In this document: positions 7,495 through 17,464 of the stretch, one piece after another | How the letters are laid out: each line of letters starts with the position of its first letter | Numbering within the stretch: position 1 is the first letter of the stretch | Assembly: GCA_009836625.1 (NCBI GenBank) | Contig: VXVC01000014.1 | Location: 62,001-126,000 of the forward strand | Direction: 5' to 3' | DNA: 64,000 bases | Source: Holophagales bacterium | Lineage (GTDB): Bacteria > Acidobacteriota > Thermoanaerobaculia > Multivoradales > Multivoraceae | Notes under the pieces: generated by a model | Told to the model about the DNA's origin: nothing | Databases searched by the model: none | Seen by the model: the letters and a program-made list of their open reading frames with translations, nothing else | Made by a program: the position numbers and the translations under genes

Positions 7495-8571
7495 ATGAAG
7501 AGATCGAGCCCCCGAACCCTGCCGGCCGTTCCGCTGGGGCTGACGCTGGCGCTCGCGTTCACCGTTCCCGGTACGCCGGCCGCAACAGCCCAGGAGACCG
7601 GCTCCTGGACCATCGGCGAGCGCGTCGTGCGGGCCCCGGCGGGCGCCAGCGAAGAGCTCCAGGCCGCGCTCGCCGCGGCGCCCGCCCCAAACGTCGCGGC
7701 GTCGAGGCAGCAGAAGCCGCAGAGCGACGAACAGTGGCTCATGTTGCAGAAGGCGACGGCCAACGCCGACCTCGACCAGCTCGCGAGCGGGTTGGGCGTC
7801 TCGATCGAGAAGGACGAGATCGGGGACGTGACGGTCTACCGGGTGACGCCGGAGAAGGTCCATCCCCGGCACGCGGAGCATCTCTTCCTCCATGTGCACG
7901 GCGGCGGGTACGTAATGTATGGCGGCGACGCATGCGTCGGCGAGGCGGCCACGGTCGCGGCCGGCGCGGGAATCCCGGCTCTCTCCATCGACTACCGCAT
8001 GCCGCCGGAGCACCCGTTCCCCGCCGCGGTCGAGGACGTGGTCTCGGTCTACCGGCATCTGCTGGAGAGCCGGTCCGCGAAGTCGATCGCCATCGGCGGT
8101 GCCTCCGCGGGCGGCGGGCTGGCGCTGGCGGCGGTGCATCGCTTCATCGCCCTGGGTCTCGACGTGCCTGGAGCGATCTACGCCGGAACGCCCTGGGCAG
8201 ACCTGACGAAGACCGGCGACTCGCTGTTCACGAACGAAGGGCTGGACCGCTTTCTGGTGACCTACGACGGGCTCCTGAAAGGCGCGGCGGAACTCTACGC
8301 CGGCGGCCACGACCTCAAGGATCCCCTGATCTCGCCCGTCTACGGCGAGTTCGAGGGGTTCCCGCCGACGTACCTGGTCACGGGTACCCGCGACATGTTC
8401 CTGAGCGACACGGCGCGGACGCACCGCAAGCTGCGCGCGGCCGGAGTCGTGGCCGACTTGCACGTCTACGAGGGGATCGCGCACGGCGAGTACCTGGCCC
8501 TCGCCGACTCGCCGGAGTCAAAGGACATGCTCCAGGAGGTCGGCGCGTTCTTCAACAAGCACCTGGAATAG
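7495..8571 (+). CDS. Secreted alpha/beta hydrolase, HSL-type esterase (tandem copy 1)
   Basis: 358-residue esterase/lipase of the hormone-sensitive lipase family. A signal peptide runs to about residue 33 (cut near ATAQE). The oxyanion motif is HGGGYV (135-140). The nucleophile is Ser204 in GASAG. An Asp in TRDMFLSD and a His in GIAHGEY complete the triad. The family hydrolyses short or medium acyl esters; export suggests a periplasmic or extracellular substrate. The following gene is a very similar copy with nearly the same signal peptide and C-terminus. ATG with upstream GGAGAG. Confidence 0.92.
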   Translation: MKRSSPRTLPAVPLGLTLALAFTVPGTPAATAQETGSWTIGERVVRAPAGASEELQAALAAAPAPNVAASRQQKPQSDEQWLMLQKATANADLDQLASGLGVSIEKDEIGDVTVYRVTPEKVHPRHAEHLFLHVHGGGYVMYGGDACVGEAATVAAGAGIPALSIDYRMPPEHPFPAAVEDVVSVYRHLLESRSAKSIAIGGASAGGGLALAAVHRFIALGLDVPGAIYAGTPWADLTKTGDSLFTNEGLDRFLVTYDGLLKGAAELYAGGHDLKDPLISPVYGEFEGFPPTYLVTGTRDMFLSDTARTHRKLRAAGVVADLHVYEGIAHGEYLALADSPESKDMLQEVGAFFNKHLE

Positions 8572-8584
8572 GAGGAGAGTCCCC

Positions 8585-9661
8585 ATGAAGAGATCGAACC
8601 CTCGAGCCCTGCCGGCCGTTGCGCTGGCGTTGAGCCTGGCCCTCGCGTTCACCGTCGCCGGCCCGCAGCCGGCGGCAGCCCAGGAGTCCGGCTCCTGGAC
8701 CATCGGCGAGCGCGTCGTGCCGGCCCCGGCAGGCGCCAGCGAAGAGCTCCGGGCCGCGCTCGCCGCGCTGCCTGCTCCCAACGTGGCTGCCTCCCAGACG
8801 GGGGCTCCTCAGACCGAGGAGCAGTGGCTGGCGATCCAGAGCGCGACGGCCAACGCGAATCTCGCGCAGATGGCCGACGCGTACGGACTCTCGATCGAAA
8901 AGGACACGATCGAGGGCGTGACGGTCTACCGGGTGACGCCGGACCAGGTCGATCCACGACACACCGGCCACCTGTTTCTACACGTCCATGGCGGCGCCTA
9001 CGTCCTGAACGGTGGCGACAACTCGGCCACCGAGGCTGCGCTCGTCGCGGCCCGCGCCGGCATTCCGGCGATCTCTGTCGATTACCGCATGCCGCCGAAG
9101 CACCCCTTTCCGGCCGCCGTCGAGGACGTGGTCACGGTCTACCGGCACCTGCTCGAGAGCCGCTCCGCGAAGTCGATCGCCATCGGCGGCACCTCGACGG
9201 GCGGCGGGCTGTCGCTGGCGTCCGTTCACAAGTTCCGCGACCTGGGCCTCGAGCTACCCGGCGCCATCTACGCCGGCACACCCTGGGCAGACCTGACGAA
9301 GACTGGCGATTCGCTGTTCACGAACGAAGGGCTGGACCGCGTGCTGGTGACCTACGACGGGCTGCTGAAGGGCGCGGCGCACCTCTACGCCGACGGCCAC
9401 GACCTCAAGGATCCGCTGATCTCGCCTGTCTACGGAGACTTCGAGGGGTTCCCGCCGACGTACCTGATCACTGGTACCCGCGACATGTTCCTGAGCGACA
9501 CGGCGCGGACGCACCGAAAGCTACGGGCAGCCGGCGTCGTGGCCGATCTACACGTCTACGAAGGGGTCGCGCATGCCGACTACCTGATCCTCGTCGACTC
9601 GCCGGAGTCGAAGGACATGTTCCAGGAGGTCGGCGCGTTCTTCAAGAAGCACCTGGAGTAG
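8585..9661 (+). CDS. Secreted alpha/beta hydrolase, HSL-type esterase (tandem copy 2)
   Basis: 358 residues, the same length as the previous gene and clearly a tandem duplicate. The leader is MKRSNPRALPAV, with a signal peptide ending near AAAQE. It differs at the active site: the oxyanion motif is HGGAYV instead of HGGGYV, and the nucleophile box is GTSTG instead of GASAG. The Asp (TRDMFLSD) and His (GVAHADY) remain. The changes around the Ser suggest altered acyl or alcohol specificity rather than loss of function. It starts 13 bases after copy 1 stops, with GGAGGAGAG as ribosome site. Confidence 0.92.
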   Translation: MKRSNPRALPAVALALSLALAFTVAGPQPAAAQESGSWTIGERVVPAPAGASEELRAALAALPAPNVAASQTGAPQTEEQWLAIQSATANANLAQMADAYGLSIEKDTIEGVTVYRVTPDQVDPRHTGHLFLHVHGGAYVLNGGDNSATEAALVAARAGIPAISVDYRMPPKHPFPAAVEDVVTVYRHLLESRSAKSIAIGGTSTGGGLSLASVHKFRDLGLELPGAIYAGTPWADLTKTGDSLFTNEGLDRVLVTYDGLLKGAAHLYADGHDLKDPLISPVYGDFEGFPPTYLITGTRDMFLSDTARTHRKLRAAGVVADLHVYEGVAHADYLILVDSPESKDMFQEVGAFFKKHLE

Positions 9662-9668
9662 GAGGATC

Positions 9669-9736
9669 GTCGCCGCTTCGCGGCGCGTTTCCTGGCCGCC
9701 AGCGGCGGCGGCGGGTCAGAAGACCCGCGCACCCAG
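9669..9736 (+). repeat. Dispersed hairpin repeat, copy 2
   Basis: The same module order as 5367-5436: CGCCGC-TTC-GCGGCG (9671-9685), a CCGC-CA-GCGG hairpin, CGGGTC-AGAA-GACCCG, then CGCACCCAG. It begins 8 bases after the esterase stop and ends before the stop of the convergent gene at 9765, so it may also act as a bidirectional terminator. Confidence 0.7.
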
Positions 9737-9764
9737 AGGGCCGCCGTGCCGCGAGTGGCGACGC

Positions 9765-10136
9765 CTAGCTGGTACGAGTCGCTGTGAACTCGCGCTCGCG
9801 GCGGGGGGTGATCATCTTGCCGGTCATCTTGTCGCCGTCGACCGTCGCCTCGAAGTTGAGGTTGAAGGTCTGGCCACCCCTTCCGAGCTCCCGGCCGAAC
9901 TTGAGCGTCTCGCCGTCCCAGGACACGTTCTTCAGATCACCGTTCCGACGCGGGTTGCTCCAGGTGCCCTTGAGTTCGCCGTCGACCTCCGTGAACTCGT
10001 AGACGACCTCGAAGGTGCCCTGGGGCGTCTCGGTCGTCGATGCCCACTTGCCGAGAACGGGGGCGTTGTCTGCGGCCAGCGCCGCAGGGGCGAGCGCCAG
10101 GGCGACCGCTGCGGCGATCAGGATGGACTGTCTCAT
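9765..10136 (-). CDS. Secreted hypothetical protein
   Basis: 123 residues. Signal peptide MRQSILIAAAVALALAPAALAA, then a compact beta-rich domain (GKWASTTETPQGTFEVVYEF, LKGTWSNPRR, GDKMTGKM). Alternating strands with G-x-W and G-T-W turns look lipocalin- or avidin-like, with one small barrel and no cysteines. Similar short exported proteins are common beside secreted enzymes in Acidobacteriota. No catalytic residues are recognisable. It is convergent with the esterase pair and divergent from the VOC gene, so it is probably transcribed alone. Confidence 0.75.
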   Translation of the reverse strand: MRQSILIAAAVALALAPAALAADNAPVLGKWASTTETPQGTFEVVYEFTEVDGELKGTWSNPRRNGDLKNVSWDGETLKFGRELGRGGQTFNLNFEATVDGDKMTGKMITPRREREFTATRTS

Positions 10137-10180
10137 GGGGGCTCCTCAGTTGAGTTCAGAATGCTCGTACACTGCTTTTG

Positions 10181-10948
10181 ATGACAAGGACGACCGCCGT
10201 TGCCGTTTTGTTCCTGCTCGGCTGGGGTTGCGCCGGGGATAGTGACGAGGTCACGGGTGCGTCCGCAAACGAACCGAATCCGAAACCAGCCGGAGAGCTA
10301 GCAATGAAGATCGATCACTTCATGTACGCGGTCGCCGATCTCGACGAGGGGATGGCATGGGCCGAGGAGGCCTTCGGCGTGGCGCCGGTGTTCGGCGGCT
10401 CCCACGAGGGGCTGGGAACGCGCAACGCCTTGATGAGCCTGGGCGACACGTACCTGGAGATCATCGCGCCGGACCCGGCGCAGTCGGTCGAGAGCCAAAT
10501 GGTCACGGGCATGGCCGCGATGAGCACCGGGGGGCTCGTGACCTGGGCGGCGCAGGGCGATCTCGTCGTCACGAAGGGGTTGCTGGAGGAGGCCGGGGTC
10601 TCTTCGGCGGGTCCCGTGGAGACACGGCGGCGCACGGCGGACGGTGGGCTTCTCGTGTGGGACCTGCTGTTCCCGCAGGGGGGCGGCTACGGGATGCCGT
10701 TCTTCATCGATTGGCGGGAGTCTCCGCATCCGGCGACGACGACGCCTATCGGCGGGGAGGTCGTGTCGTTCGGGATCTCGACGCCCAATGCGGGGGAGCT
10801 TGGCGCGGTGCTGGCGGGTCTTGGGCTGGATGTCGAGGTGTCGGAGGGGGAGCCGGAGATGAGGGTGGTGATCGAAGGGGCGAAGGGGCCGGTGGAGTTG
10901 GCTGCTACGGAGGAGAGCCGGAGGCTGCAGCCGTCTTCGCGACGATAG
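10181..10948 (+). CDS. VOC-family (glyoxalase-like) protein with lipoprotein-like leader
   Basis: 255 residues from ATG 10181 (a TTG just before is possible). The N-terminus is MTRTTAVAVLFLLGWGC followed by a polar linker: a hydrophobic leader with a weak lipobox (Cys17). The glyoxalase-like fold begins at MKIDHFMYAVADLDEG (about residue 42), with a second module after GGEVVSFGI. His44 and E/D residues such as YLEII may form the metal site. A shorter start at ATG 10304 would give a purely cytoplasmic protein. The leader is in frame with consistent codon use, so export is favoured but not certain. Substrate unknown. Confidence 0.75.
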   Translation: MTRTTAVAVLFLLGWGCAGDSDEVTGASANEPNPKPAGELAMKIDHFMYAVADLDEGMAWAEEAFGVAPVFGGSHEGLGTRNALMSLGDTYLEIIAPDPAQSVESQMVTGMAAMSTGGLVTWAAQGDLVVTKGLLEEAGVSSAGPVETRRRTADGGLLVWDLLFPQGGGYGMPFFIDWRESPHPATTTPIGGEVVSFGISTPNAGELGAVLAGLGLDVEVSEGEPEMRVVIEGAKGPVELAATEESRRLQPSSRR

Positions 10949-10981
10949 GGTTGGCCGTCACACACTTGGGAAAGAGGAACG

Positions 10982-11938
10982 ATGACCGAGAAGACAACAA
11001 AGAACCGTATGCGTCTGGCCTGCCGTTGCCTCGTGATCGCGGCGCTCGCCGCCGCCATCCCGGCCGCGGCCCAGCTCGACATCGACGATTGGGCCAAGCG
11101 GGCCGGCGAGCAGATCGTCTGGCACCAGACGCAGTTGAGCGACACGGTCTACCTGCTGCTGCCCGAGCCGGGGCTGGCCGGGAACCTGGCGGTCTCGGCG
11201 GGCGAGGACGGCATCCTGATCGTCGACGACGCGATGATGCCGGTGGTGCCCAAGATCAAGGCGGCGGTGGCGAAGATCCAGGAGGGCAGGATCGACTTCG
11301 TCGTCAACTCGCACTACCACTTCGATCACGCGGGCGGCAACGCGGGCTTCGGCGCCGACTCCGCGATCGTCGCGCACGCGAACGTGCGCAAGCGCCTGCT
11401 GGAGAACCGCCATGCCGGCGCCAACTTCTCGGCGACGCCGTTCCCGTCCGAGGCGCTGCCCATCGTGACCTTCAACGAGAGCGTCACCCTGCACTGGAAC
11501 GGCGAGGCGATCGACGTGATCCACTTCGGCAACCCGGCCCACACGGACGGCGACGCGGCCATCTTCTTCCGCGACTCGAACGTCGTCCACGCCGGCGACC
11601 AGTTCCCGAACCTCGGCGGCTACCCGTACATCGACCGGGATGTCGGCGGCAGCGCGCTCGGCCTGCGCGACAACATGGCCCAGCTCCTCGACATCGTCGA
11701 CGACGAGACGAAGATCATCCCCGGTCACGGGCCGCTGGCGACGAAGGCCGACCTGCAGAAGTACCACGACTACGTCGCGGAGACGATCGACTACATCGAC
11801 CAGGAGAAAAGCGCCGGCAAGTCGCTCCAGGACGTCCAGAAGGACGGCCTGCCCGAGAAGTACGCGCCCTACGGGAACGGCCCGCTGTCGCCGGAGCCGG
11901 TCTGGATCGGCTACGTCTGGGCCAGCCTCGACGACTGA
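10982..11938 (+). CDS. Secreted metallo-beta-lactamase-fold hydrolase
   Basis: 318 residues with a signal peptide ending near residue 30 (AAIPAAAQ). The zinc motif HYHFDH lies at 111-116. Further ligands are probably the His in NPAHTDGDA, the Asp in HAGDQF and the His in PGHGPL. This is the common 'MBL fold metallo-hydrolase' that acts on various esters, lactones or sulfates in the periplasm; the exact substrate cannot be read. The stop is 16 bases before the ABC ATPase start, so the genes may share a transcript although their functions look unrelated. Confidence 0.9.
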   Translation: MTEKTTKNRMRLACRCLVIAALAAAIPAAAQLDIDDWAKRAGEQIVWHQTQLSDTVYLLLPEPGLAGNLAVSAGEDGILIVDDAMMPVVPKIKAAVAKIQEGRIDFVVNSHYHFDHAGGNAGFGADSAIVAHANVRKRLLENRHAGANFSATPFPSEALPIVTFNESVTLHWNGEAIDVIHFGNPAHTDGDAAIFFRDSNVVHAGDQFPNLGGYPYIDRDVGGSALGLRDNMAQLLDIVDDETKIIPGHGPLATKADLQKYHDYVAETIDYIDQEKSAGKSLQDVQKDGLPEKYAPYGNGPLSPEPVWIGYVWASLDD

Positions 11939-11954
11939 GACTACGGCCGCGGCG

Positions 11955-12716
11955 ATGGCCAACGACGTCGTCATCGACGTCCGGGACCTGCGCAAGAGCT
12001 ACGGGGAACTCGTAGCCGTCGACGGGGTTTCGTTCCAGGTCCATCGGGGCGAGATCTTCGGCATGCTGGGCCCCAACGGGGCCGGCAAGACGACGACGGT
12101 TGAGATCCTGGAGGGGCTCCGCCAGGCGGACGGCGGCGAGGCGTTCATCGACGGCGTCGGCGTGAAGAAGAACCGGCGGCGGGTCAAGAGCATGATCGGC
12201 GTCCAGCTCCAGCAGAACGCCTTCTTCGACAACCTGACGCTCCGCGAAACGGTCCAGTTGTTCGCGACGCTCTACGGCTCGGACGCGTCGCCGGACGAGA
12301 TGCTGGCCAGGGTCGACCTGGCGGATCGGGCGAAGTCCCGGTACAAGCACCTGTCCGGGGGCCAGCGGCAGCGGTTCTCCATCGCGGTCGCCATGGTCAA
12401 CGAACCCGTGGCGATGTTCCTGGACGAACCGACGACCGGGCTCGACCCCCAGGCCCGTCGCAGGATGTGGAAGCTGATCGACGGCCTGCGCTCCGACGGC
12501 ATGGCGATCATGCTGACGACCCACTACATGGAAGAGGCGGAGGTCCTCTGCGATCGCGTGGCGGTCATCGACCGCGGCTCGATCGTCGCGGTGGACGCGC
12601 CGCAGGCACTGATCGAGCAGTTGGCGAACCGCGGCGGCCAGGCGGTCCGCCGGGACGGCGCCCTGACGCTGGAAGACGTCTTCCTCGATCTGACCGGGCA
12701 CCAGCTCGTCGAGTAG
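11955..12716 (+). CDS. ABC transporter ATP-binding protein (exporter type)
   Basis: 253 residues. Walker A is GPNGAGKT (39-46), the Q-loop is IGVQLQQNAFF, the signature LSGGQRQR, Walker B VAMFLDEP, the D-loop TTGLDP and the H-loop TTHYMEEAE. This is the DrrA/CcmA subgroup that drives ABC-2 permeases for drug, lipid or glycan export. The ATG at 11955 (MANDVVIDVRDLRKSYG) begins the conserved domain; a much longer in-frame reading is rejected because it overlaps the preceding hydrolase. The partner permease starts 10 bases downstream. Confidence 0.9.
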   Translation: MANDVVIDVRDLRKSYGELVAVDGVSFQVHRGEIFGMLGPNGAGKTTTVEILEGLRQADGGEAFIDGVGVKKNRRRVKSMIGVQLQQNAFFDNLTLRETVQLFATLYGSDASPDEMLARVDLADRAKSRYKHLSGGQRQRFSIAVAMVNEPVAMFLDEPTTGLDPQARRRMWKLIDGLRSDGMAIMLTTHYMEEAEVLCDRVAVIDRGSIVAVDAPQALIEQLANRGGQAVRRDGALTLEDVFLDLTGHQLVE

Positions 12717-12726
12717 GGATCCCGCG

Positions 12727-13845
12727 GTGAAGATCTACCTGGCGTTCATCGGCGCCGAGCTGAAGATGTTCTTCCGCGACCGGGCGGCGCTCTTCTGGTC
12801 GTTGGCCTTCCCGACCGTCATGATGGTCGTCTTCGGCCTCTTCGACTTCGGCAGCTTCGCCCCGCCGCAGGTGGGCATCGTCGACCAGGCGAAGAACCAG
12901 GCGTCGACTCTGCTGGTGTCCGTGCTGAAGGGCGAGCTCGGCGGCGAAGCGCTGTTCAACGTCCCGGAGTCCGAGGACGCCGAGTACCTGCGGTCGGAGG
13001 TTCTGGCCGGCGACATCACCGCGTTCCTGGTGATCCCGGAGGGCTTCGGCGAACTCGGCGCTTCTTCGACGCTCGACCTTACCTTCGACGGCAGGAAGGC
13101 CCAGGAGGCGGAGGCGGCCCGATCCATCCTCGGCCAAGTATTGGAAGGCGTGTTCAAGAGCGTCGCCAACGTCCCCGCGCAATACCGGGTCGAGAACTGG
13201 GCGACGATCTCTCCCACCGAAGTCGCGGGCCGCGGCCAGGGCTACAAGGGCTTCATCGTGCCGGGGATCGTCTCCCTCGCGATCATGCAGAGCGCGCTCT
13301 TCGGCGTCGTCTTCACGCTGGTCCGGCTGCGCAACCAGGGCGTGCTGAAGCGTCTCTACGCCACGCCCATCGGCCCGAATCACTTCCTGGTGGGCTCGCT
13401 CACCACCAGGCTCCTCCTGCTCGTGCTGCAGACGAACGTGCTCCTGCTCGTCGGCATCCTCGTGTCCCGCGTCGACGTGGCGCCGGGCTACTCGCTGTTC
13501 TGGCTGGAGGTCATCCCGCTCATCTTCCTCGGCGGCCTCGTGTTCGCCTCACTGGGCCTGGCGATCTCCGGCATCGCGAAGACGGAGAACACGGCGGCGC
13601 CGCTAGCGAACATCGTGTCGCTGCCGCTGATGTTCCTGTCGGGCGTGTTCTTCCCCCAGAACGTGCTGCCGGACTGGCTCCTCGCCTTCGCGAAGTGGCT
13701 GCCGCTGACCTTCCTGGCCGACGCGATGCGAGCGATGGTGAACAGCGGCGAACCGCTGTTCGCCCAGGGCGCCCCGATCCTGGGGCTGGCCGTGTGGGCC
13801 GCCCTCTGTTTCGGGCTCGCCGTGTGGGCGTTCCGGTGGGAGTAA
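12727..13845 (+). CDS. ABC-2 type permease
   Basis: 372 residues, GTG start. One N-terminal membrane segment (ALFWSLAFPTVMMVVFGLFDF), then a large extracytoplasmic domain (about residues 45-170), then five helices in the ABC2_membrane_3 layout, including VPGIVSLAIMQSALFGVVFTLV, RLLLLVLQTNVLLLVGILV and LPLMFLSGVFFPQNVLP. The last motif (SGVFFP...LP) is typical of DrrB/YhhJ-like exporters. It forms one transporter with the ATPase just upstream. The exported substrate is not evident. Confidence 0.9.
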   Translation: MKIYLAFIGAELKMFFRDRAALFWSLAFPTVMMVVFGLFDFGSFAPPQVGIVDQAKNQASTLLVSVLKGELGGEALFNVPESEDAEYLRSEVLAGDITAFLVIPEGFGELGASSTLDLTFDGRKAQEAEAARSILGQVLEGVFKSVANVPAQYRVENWATISPTEVAGRGQGYKGFIVPGIVSLAIMQSALFGVVFTLVRLRNQGVLKRLYATPIGPNHFLVGSLTTRLLLLVLQTNVLLLVGILVSRVDVAPGYSLFWLEVIPLIFLGGLVFASLGLAISGIAKTENTAAPLANIVSLPLMFLSGVFFPQNVLPDWLLAFAKWLPLTFLADAMRAMVNSGEPLFAQGAPILGLAVWAALCFGLAVWAFRWE

Positions 13846-13846
13846 G

Positions 13847-13865
13847 GTCGCCGCTTCGCGGCGAC
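13847..13865. terminator. Perfect hairpin between convergent genes (repeat relative)
   Basis: GTCGCCGC and GCGGCGAC form an 8-bp perfect stem with loop TTC, 2 bases after the permease stop and 8 bases before the stop of the opposite gene. It equals the first module of the hairpin repeats at 5.37 and 9.67 kb. A bidirectional terminator role is inferred; there is no T-tract. Confidence 0.5.
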
Positions 13866-13873
13866 GCCGACGC

Positions 13874-14944
13874 CTACTCTCCGCCGGAGCTCTGGGGCTG
13901 GTCGTACTCCGATTCGAGCAGGCGGGCGCCGCGCAGGACGTTGCCCATCGCGTAGTTGCCTTCGTGGCAGGCGTACTCGTAGACCAGGCTGTCCTTCGCC
14001 TGCCACGTGTACTCGCCCGCCCAGGGCGCCGTCCAGGAGTTCGGGTCGTCGACGCGGAAGTGGTAGAGCAGGTTCCCGTCCTCGGTCCGGCTGAACCGCT
14101 CCTCCACCACCATCGTCTCACTGCCCCCGGGCAGGCCGGTCTGGTTGCGGAAGTTGCGCGTGGTGACGACCAGGGTGTCGCCGTCCCAGTGGCCGACGCC
14201 GTCGCCGAGCCACCAGTTGATCCCGTCGGGGCCGTGCTCGCCGTCGATGGGGATGATCCGGGCGTCATGAACCATCTCCGCCATGATGACGACGTGGTTC
14301 TCGGTCTGCATGATCCGCGCGTAGTTGTTGTACAGGCTGGGCAGCAGCGGCGGTCCGCCGACGAAGCCGAGCAGGCAGCGCTCGGCCAGCGCCAGGGTCT
14401 CGGGACCGTCGAACGGACCGGGGCCGTCCTGGTCGAGCCAGGAGGCGGTGCCGTCGTTGTTGTGGATGAATGACGCGAAGTTCGTCGCCATCCGGCGCAT
14501 GGCCGCGGGGGTCATCGCGGGCCGCCGGCCGTTCTTCGGCTCGTAGATGATCGAGGTGCGGAACTTGCCGTCCACGATCACCGCCTCGGAACCGGGGTCG
14601 ATCCAGAACGCGTTGTAGCCGCCGACGCCGCCGCCACCGAAGCGGTTGTCGCCGTCCCCGCCCTTCTTGGGTGCGGTCCGATCGGCGCCGCCACCCTTCC
14701 GGTCCTCTTCGAGGGACCGCCAGAGCCTGTCCCTTTCCTCTTCCATCTCCTGCGCCTCCTCCGGCGTCAGGTACAGGTTGTCGCCGTACTGCGGCGGGCG
14801 ATCGACGGGAGTGATCGTGCCCGCGTCGTAGACGCCCGACAGGTCGGGCTTGCCGTTCGGCATCCGCTTGATGCCGTCTCCCTCCGCGGCGAGGGCCGGG
14901 AGAGCGATGAGCAGGGCGAGCGAGAAGAGGGTGAGCTTGCGCAT
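13874..14944 (-). CDS. Secreted protein of the 'NGKPDLSG' family common in Acidobacteriota
   Basis: 356 residues from ATG 14944 (a longer reading from 15004 lacks a leader). Signal peptide MRKLTLFSLALLIALPALAAEG. The start of the mature protein, MPNGKPDLSGVYD, is a hallmark of a large uncharacterised secreted family in Acidobacteriota and related soil and marine bacteria. It contains a charged E/R-rich segment (EEAQEMEEERDRLW), a glycine-rich stretch, MIAEMVHDARIIP-like and GHWDGDTLVV motifs, and ends with EYTWQAKDSLVYEYACHEGNY. No catalytic function is established for the family. Monocistronic between convergent and divergent neighbours. Confidence 0.85.
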   Translation of the reverse strand: MRKLTLFSLALLIALPALAAEGDGIKRMPNGKPDLSGVYDAGTITPVDRPPQYGDNLYLTPEEAQEMEEERDRLWRSLEEDRKGGGADRTAPKKGGDGDNRFGGGGVGGYNAFWIDPGSEAVIVDGKFRTSIIYEPKNGRRPAMTPAAMRRMATNFASFIHNNDGTASWLDQDGPGPFDGPETLALAERCLLGFVGGPPLLPSLYNNYARIMQTENHVVIMAEMVHDARIIPIDGEHGPDGINWWLGDGVGHWDGDTLVVTTRNFRNQTGLPGGSETMVVEERFSRTEDGNLLYHFRVDDPNSWTAPWAGEYTWQAKDSLVYEYACHEGNYAMGNVLRGARLLESEYDQPQSSGGE

Positions 14945-14976
14945 GGCTTGAGTCCTTGTTCGGAAAGAATGGACCG

Positions 14977-15570
14977 ATGCTTGAAGGGACTGGCATCCTA
15001 GCACCGGTCAGCCTCTGCCTTCTGCTCACAACGGTCCCTGTTACGGCCCAGCCGACGGACTCAGGGCCCGAGCAAGTCGAGCTGAACGGCGTCGTCTACG
15101 ACGTGCCGCCGCCCTGGCTGGGCAACCGCATCGAGGAGGCCGCCGATCCGGCGGAACTCGCGAAGGTGCCCGGCGAGCTGACCGGAGAACTCGCCATCTA
15201 CGTCACATCGGAAACGCGCGACGCCGTCGTCGCGATGGCGGCGGCCGCCCGGGAGCAGGGAATCCGGCTGGAAGTGGACTCGGGCTTCCGCAGCTACGGC
15301 TTTCAGAAGAGGGTGCTGGAGGGCCTCCTGGCACGCGGGCGGCCGTTCCTCAACGCCGTCCGCTGGACCGCGCCGCCCGGCTACTCCGAGCACATCACCG
15401 GCCGCGCCCTCGACTTCGTGCCCAGCGACGCCGACTTCAAGGACACGCCGGCGTACCAGTGGCTGAAGCGCCACGCCGTCGGTTTCTGCTTCACCGAGAG
15501 CTATCCGCTGGGCAACGCCGGCGGCTTCGACTGGGAACCCTGGCACTGGCGCTACGACGACTGCGAGTAG
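14977..15570 (+). CDS. Exported M15-family peptidase (D-Ala-D-Ala carboxypeptidase, VanY type)
   Basis: 197 residues from ATG 14977, which has a GGAAAGAA ribosome site; the TTG at 14956 is less likely. Signal peptide to about residue 25 (VPVTAQ). The M15B zinc site is readable: SGFRSYGFQ, then SEHITGRALDF (His and Asp ligands) and EPWHWRY (catalytic Glu and His ligand). Such enzymes trim peptidoglycan stem peptides. It is compact, with no membrane anchor. Divergent from the gene at 13874-14944. Confidence 0.88.
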   Translation: MLEGTGILAPVSLCLLLTTVPVTAQPTDSGPEQVELNGVVYDVPPPWLGNRIEEAADPAELAKVPGELTGELAIYVTSETRDAVVAMAAAAREQGIRLEVDSGFRSYGFQKRVLEGLLARGRPFLNAVRWTAPPGYSEHITGRALDFVPSDADFKDTPAYQWLKRHAVGFCFTESYPLGNAGGFDWEPWHWRYDDCE

Positions 15571-15587
15571 GCTGAGCTGCGGGAGAC

Positions 15588-17077
<1,490 letters not shown>

Positions 17078-17081
<4 letters not shown>

Positions 17082-17464
17082 TCGAAGGTCCACTCCCGGG
17101 GCTCCTTGCCCTCTTCGGGCTGAGCCTCGCGGACGACGATCGGCGGAGCCTCTCCCTGCTGGTACGTGAAGACGTACTTCAGGGCCTTGCGGTTCTCTTC
17201 GGGTACCGGGTCGACATGGGTGGCGAGTTCCGGGCCGTCGAAGACGTTGATCTTGCAGAACTCCTCGGCCTGGCAGACGAACCTGGCCATCTGGACCCAA
17301 GCCTCCATCTCCGTGTCGGGCTCGACCCAGGCGCCGAACGAAAGGCCGGTCAGGCCGATGATGTTCAGCGGCGGCGGCGCGTCGCCTTGCTGCTGCGCCG
17401 GGGCTACGGCGGGGACGGAGAGGAGGAAGGCGATGGCGATCGCAACGGGAGCGCTTCGATTCAT
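17078..17464 (-). CDS. Secreted hypothetical protein
   Basis: 128 residues from ATG 17464 (MNRSAPVAIAIAFLLSVPAVAPAQ, a clear signal peptide). The mature part contains NIIGLTGLSFGAWVEP, two Cys in ARFVCQAEEFCKI that may form a disulfide, and an acidic, Pro-rich C-terminus. I do not recognise the family. The start overlaps the stop of the carboxylesterase gene (ATGA), so it is probably translated with it and could be a periplasmic partner. Its stop shares CTAG with mmsA on the other strand. Confidence 0.72.
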
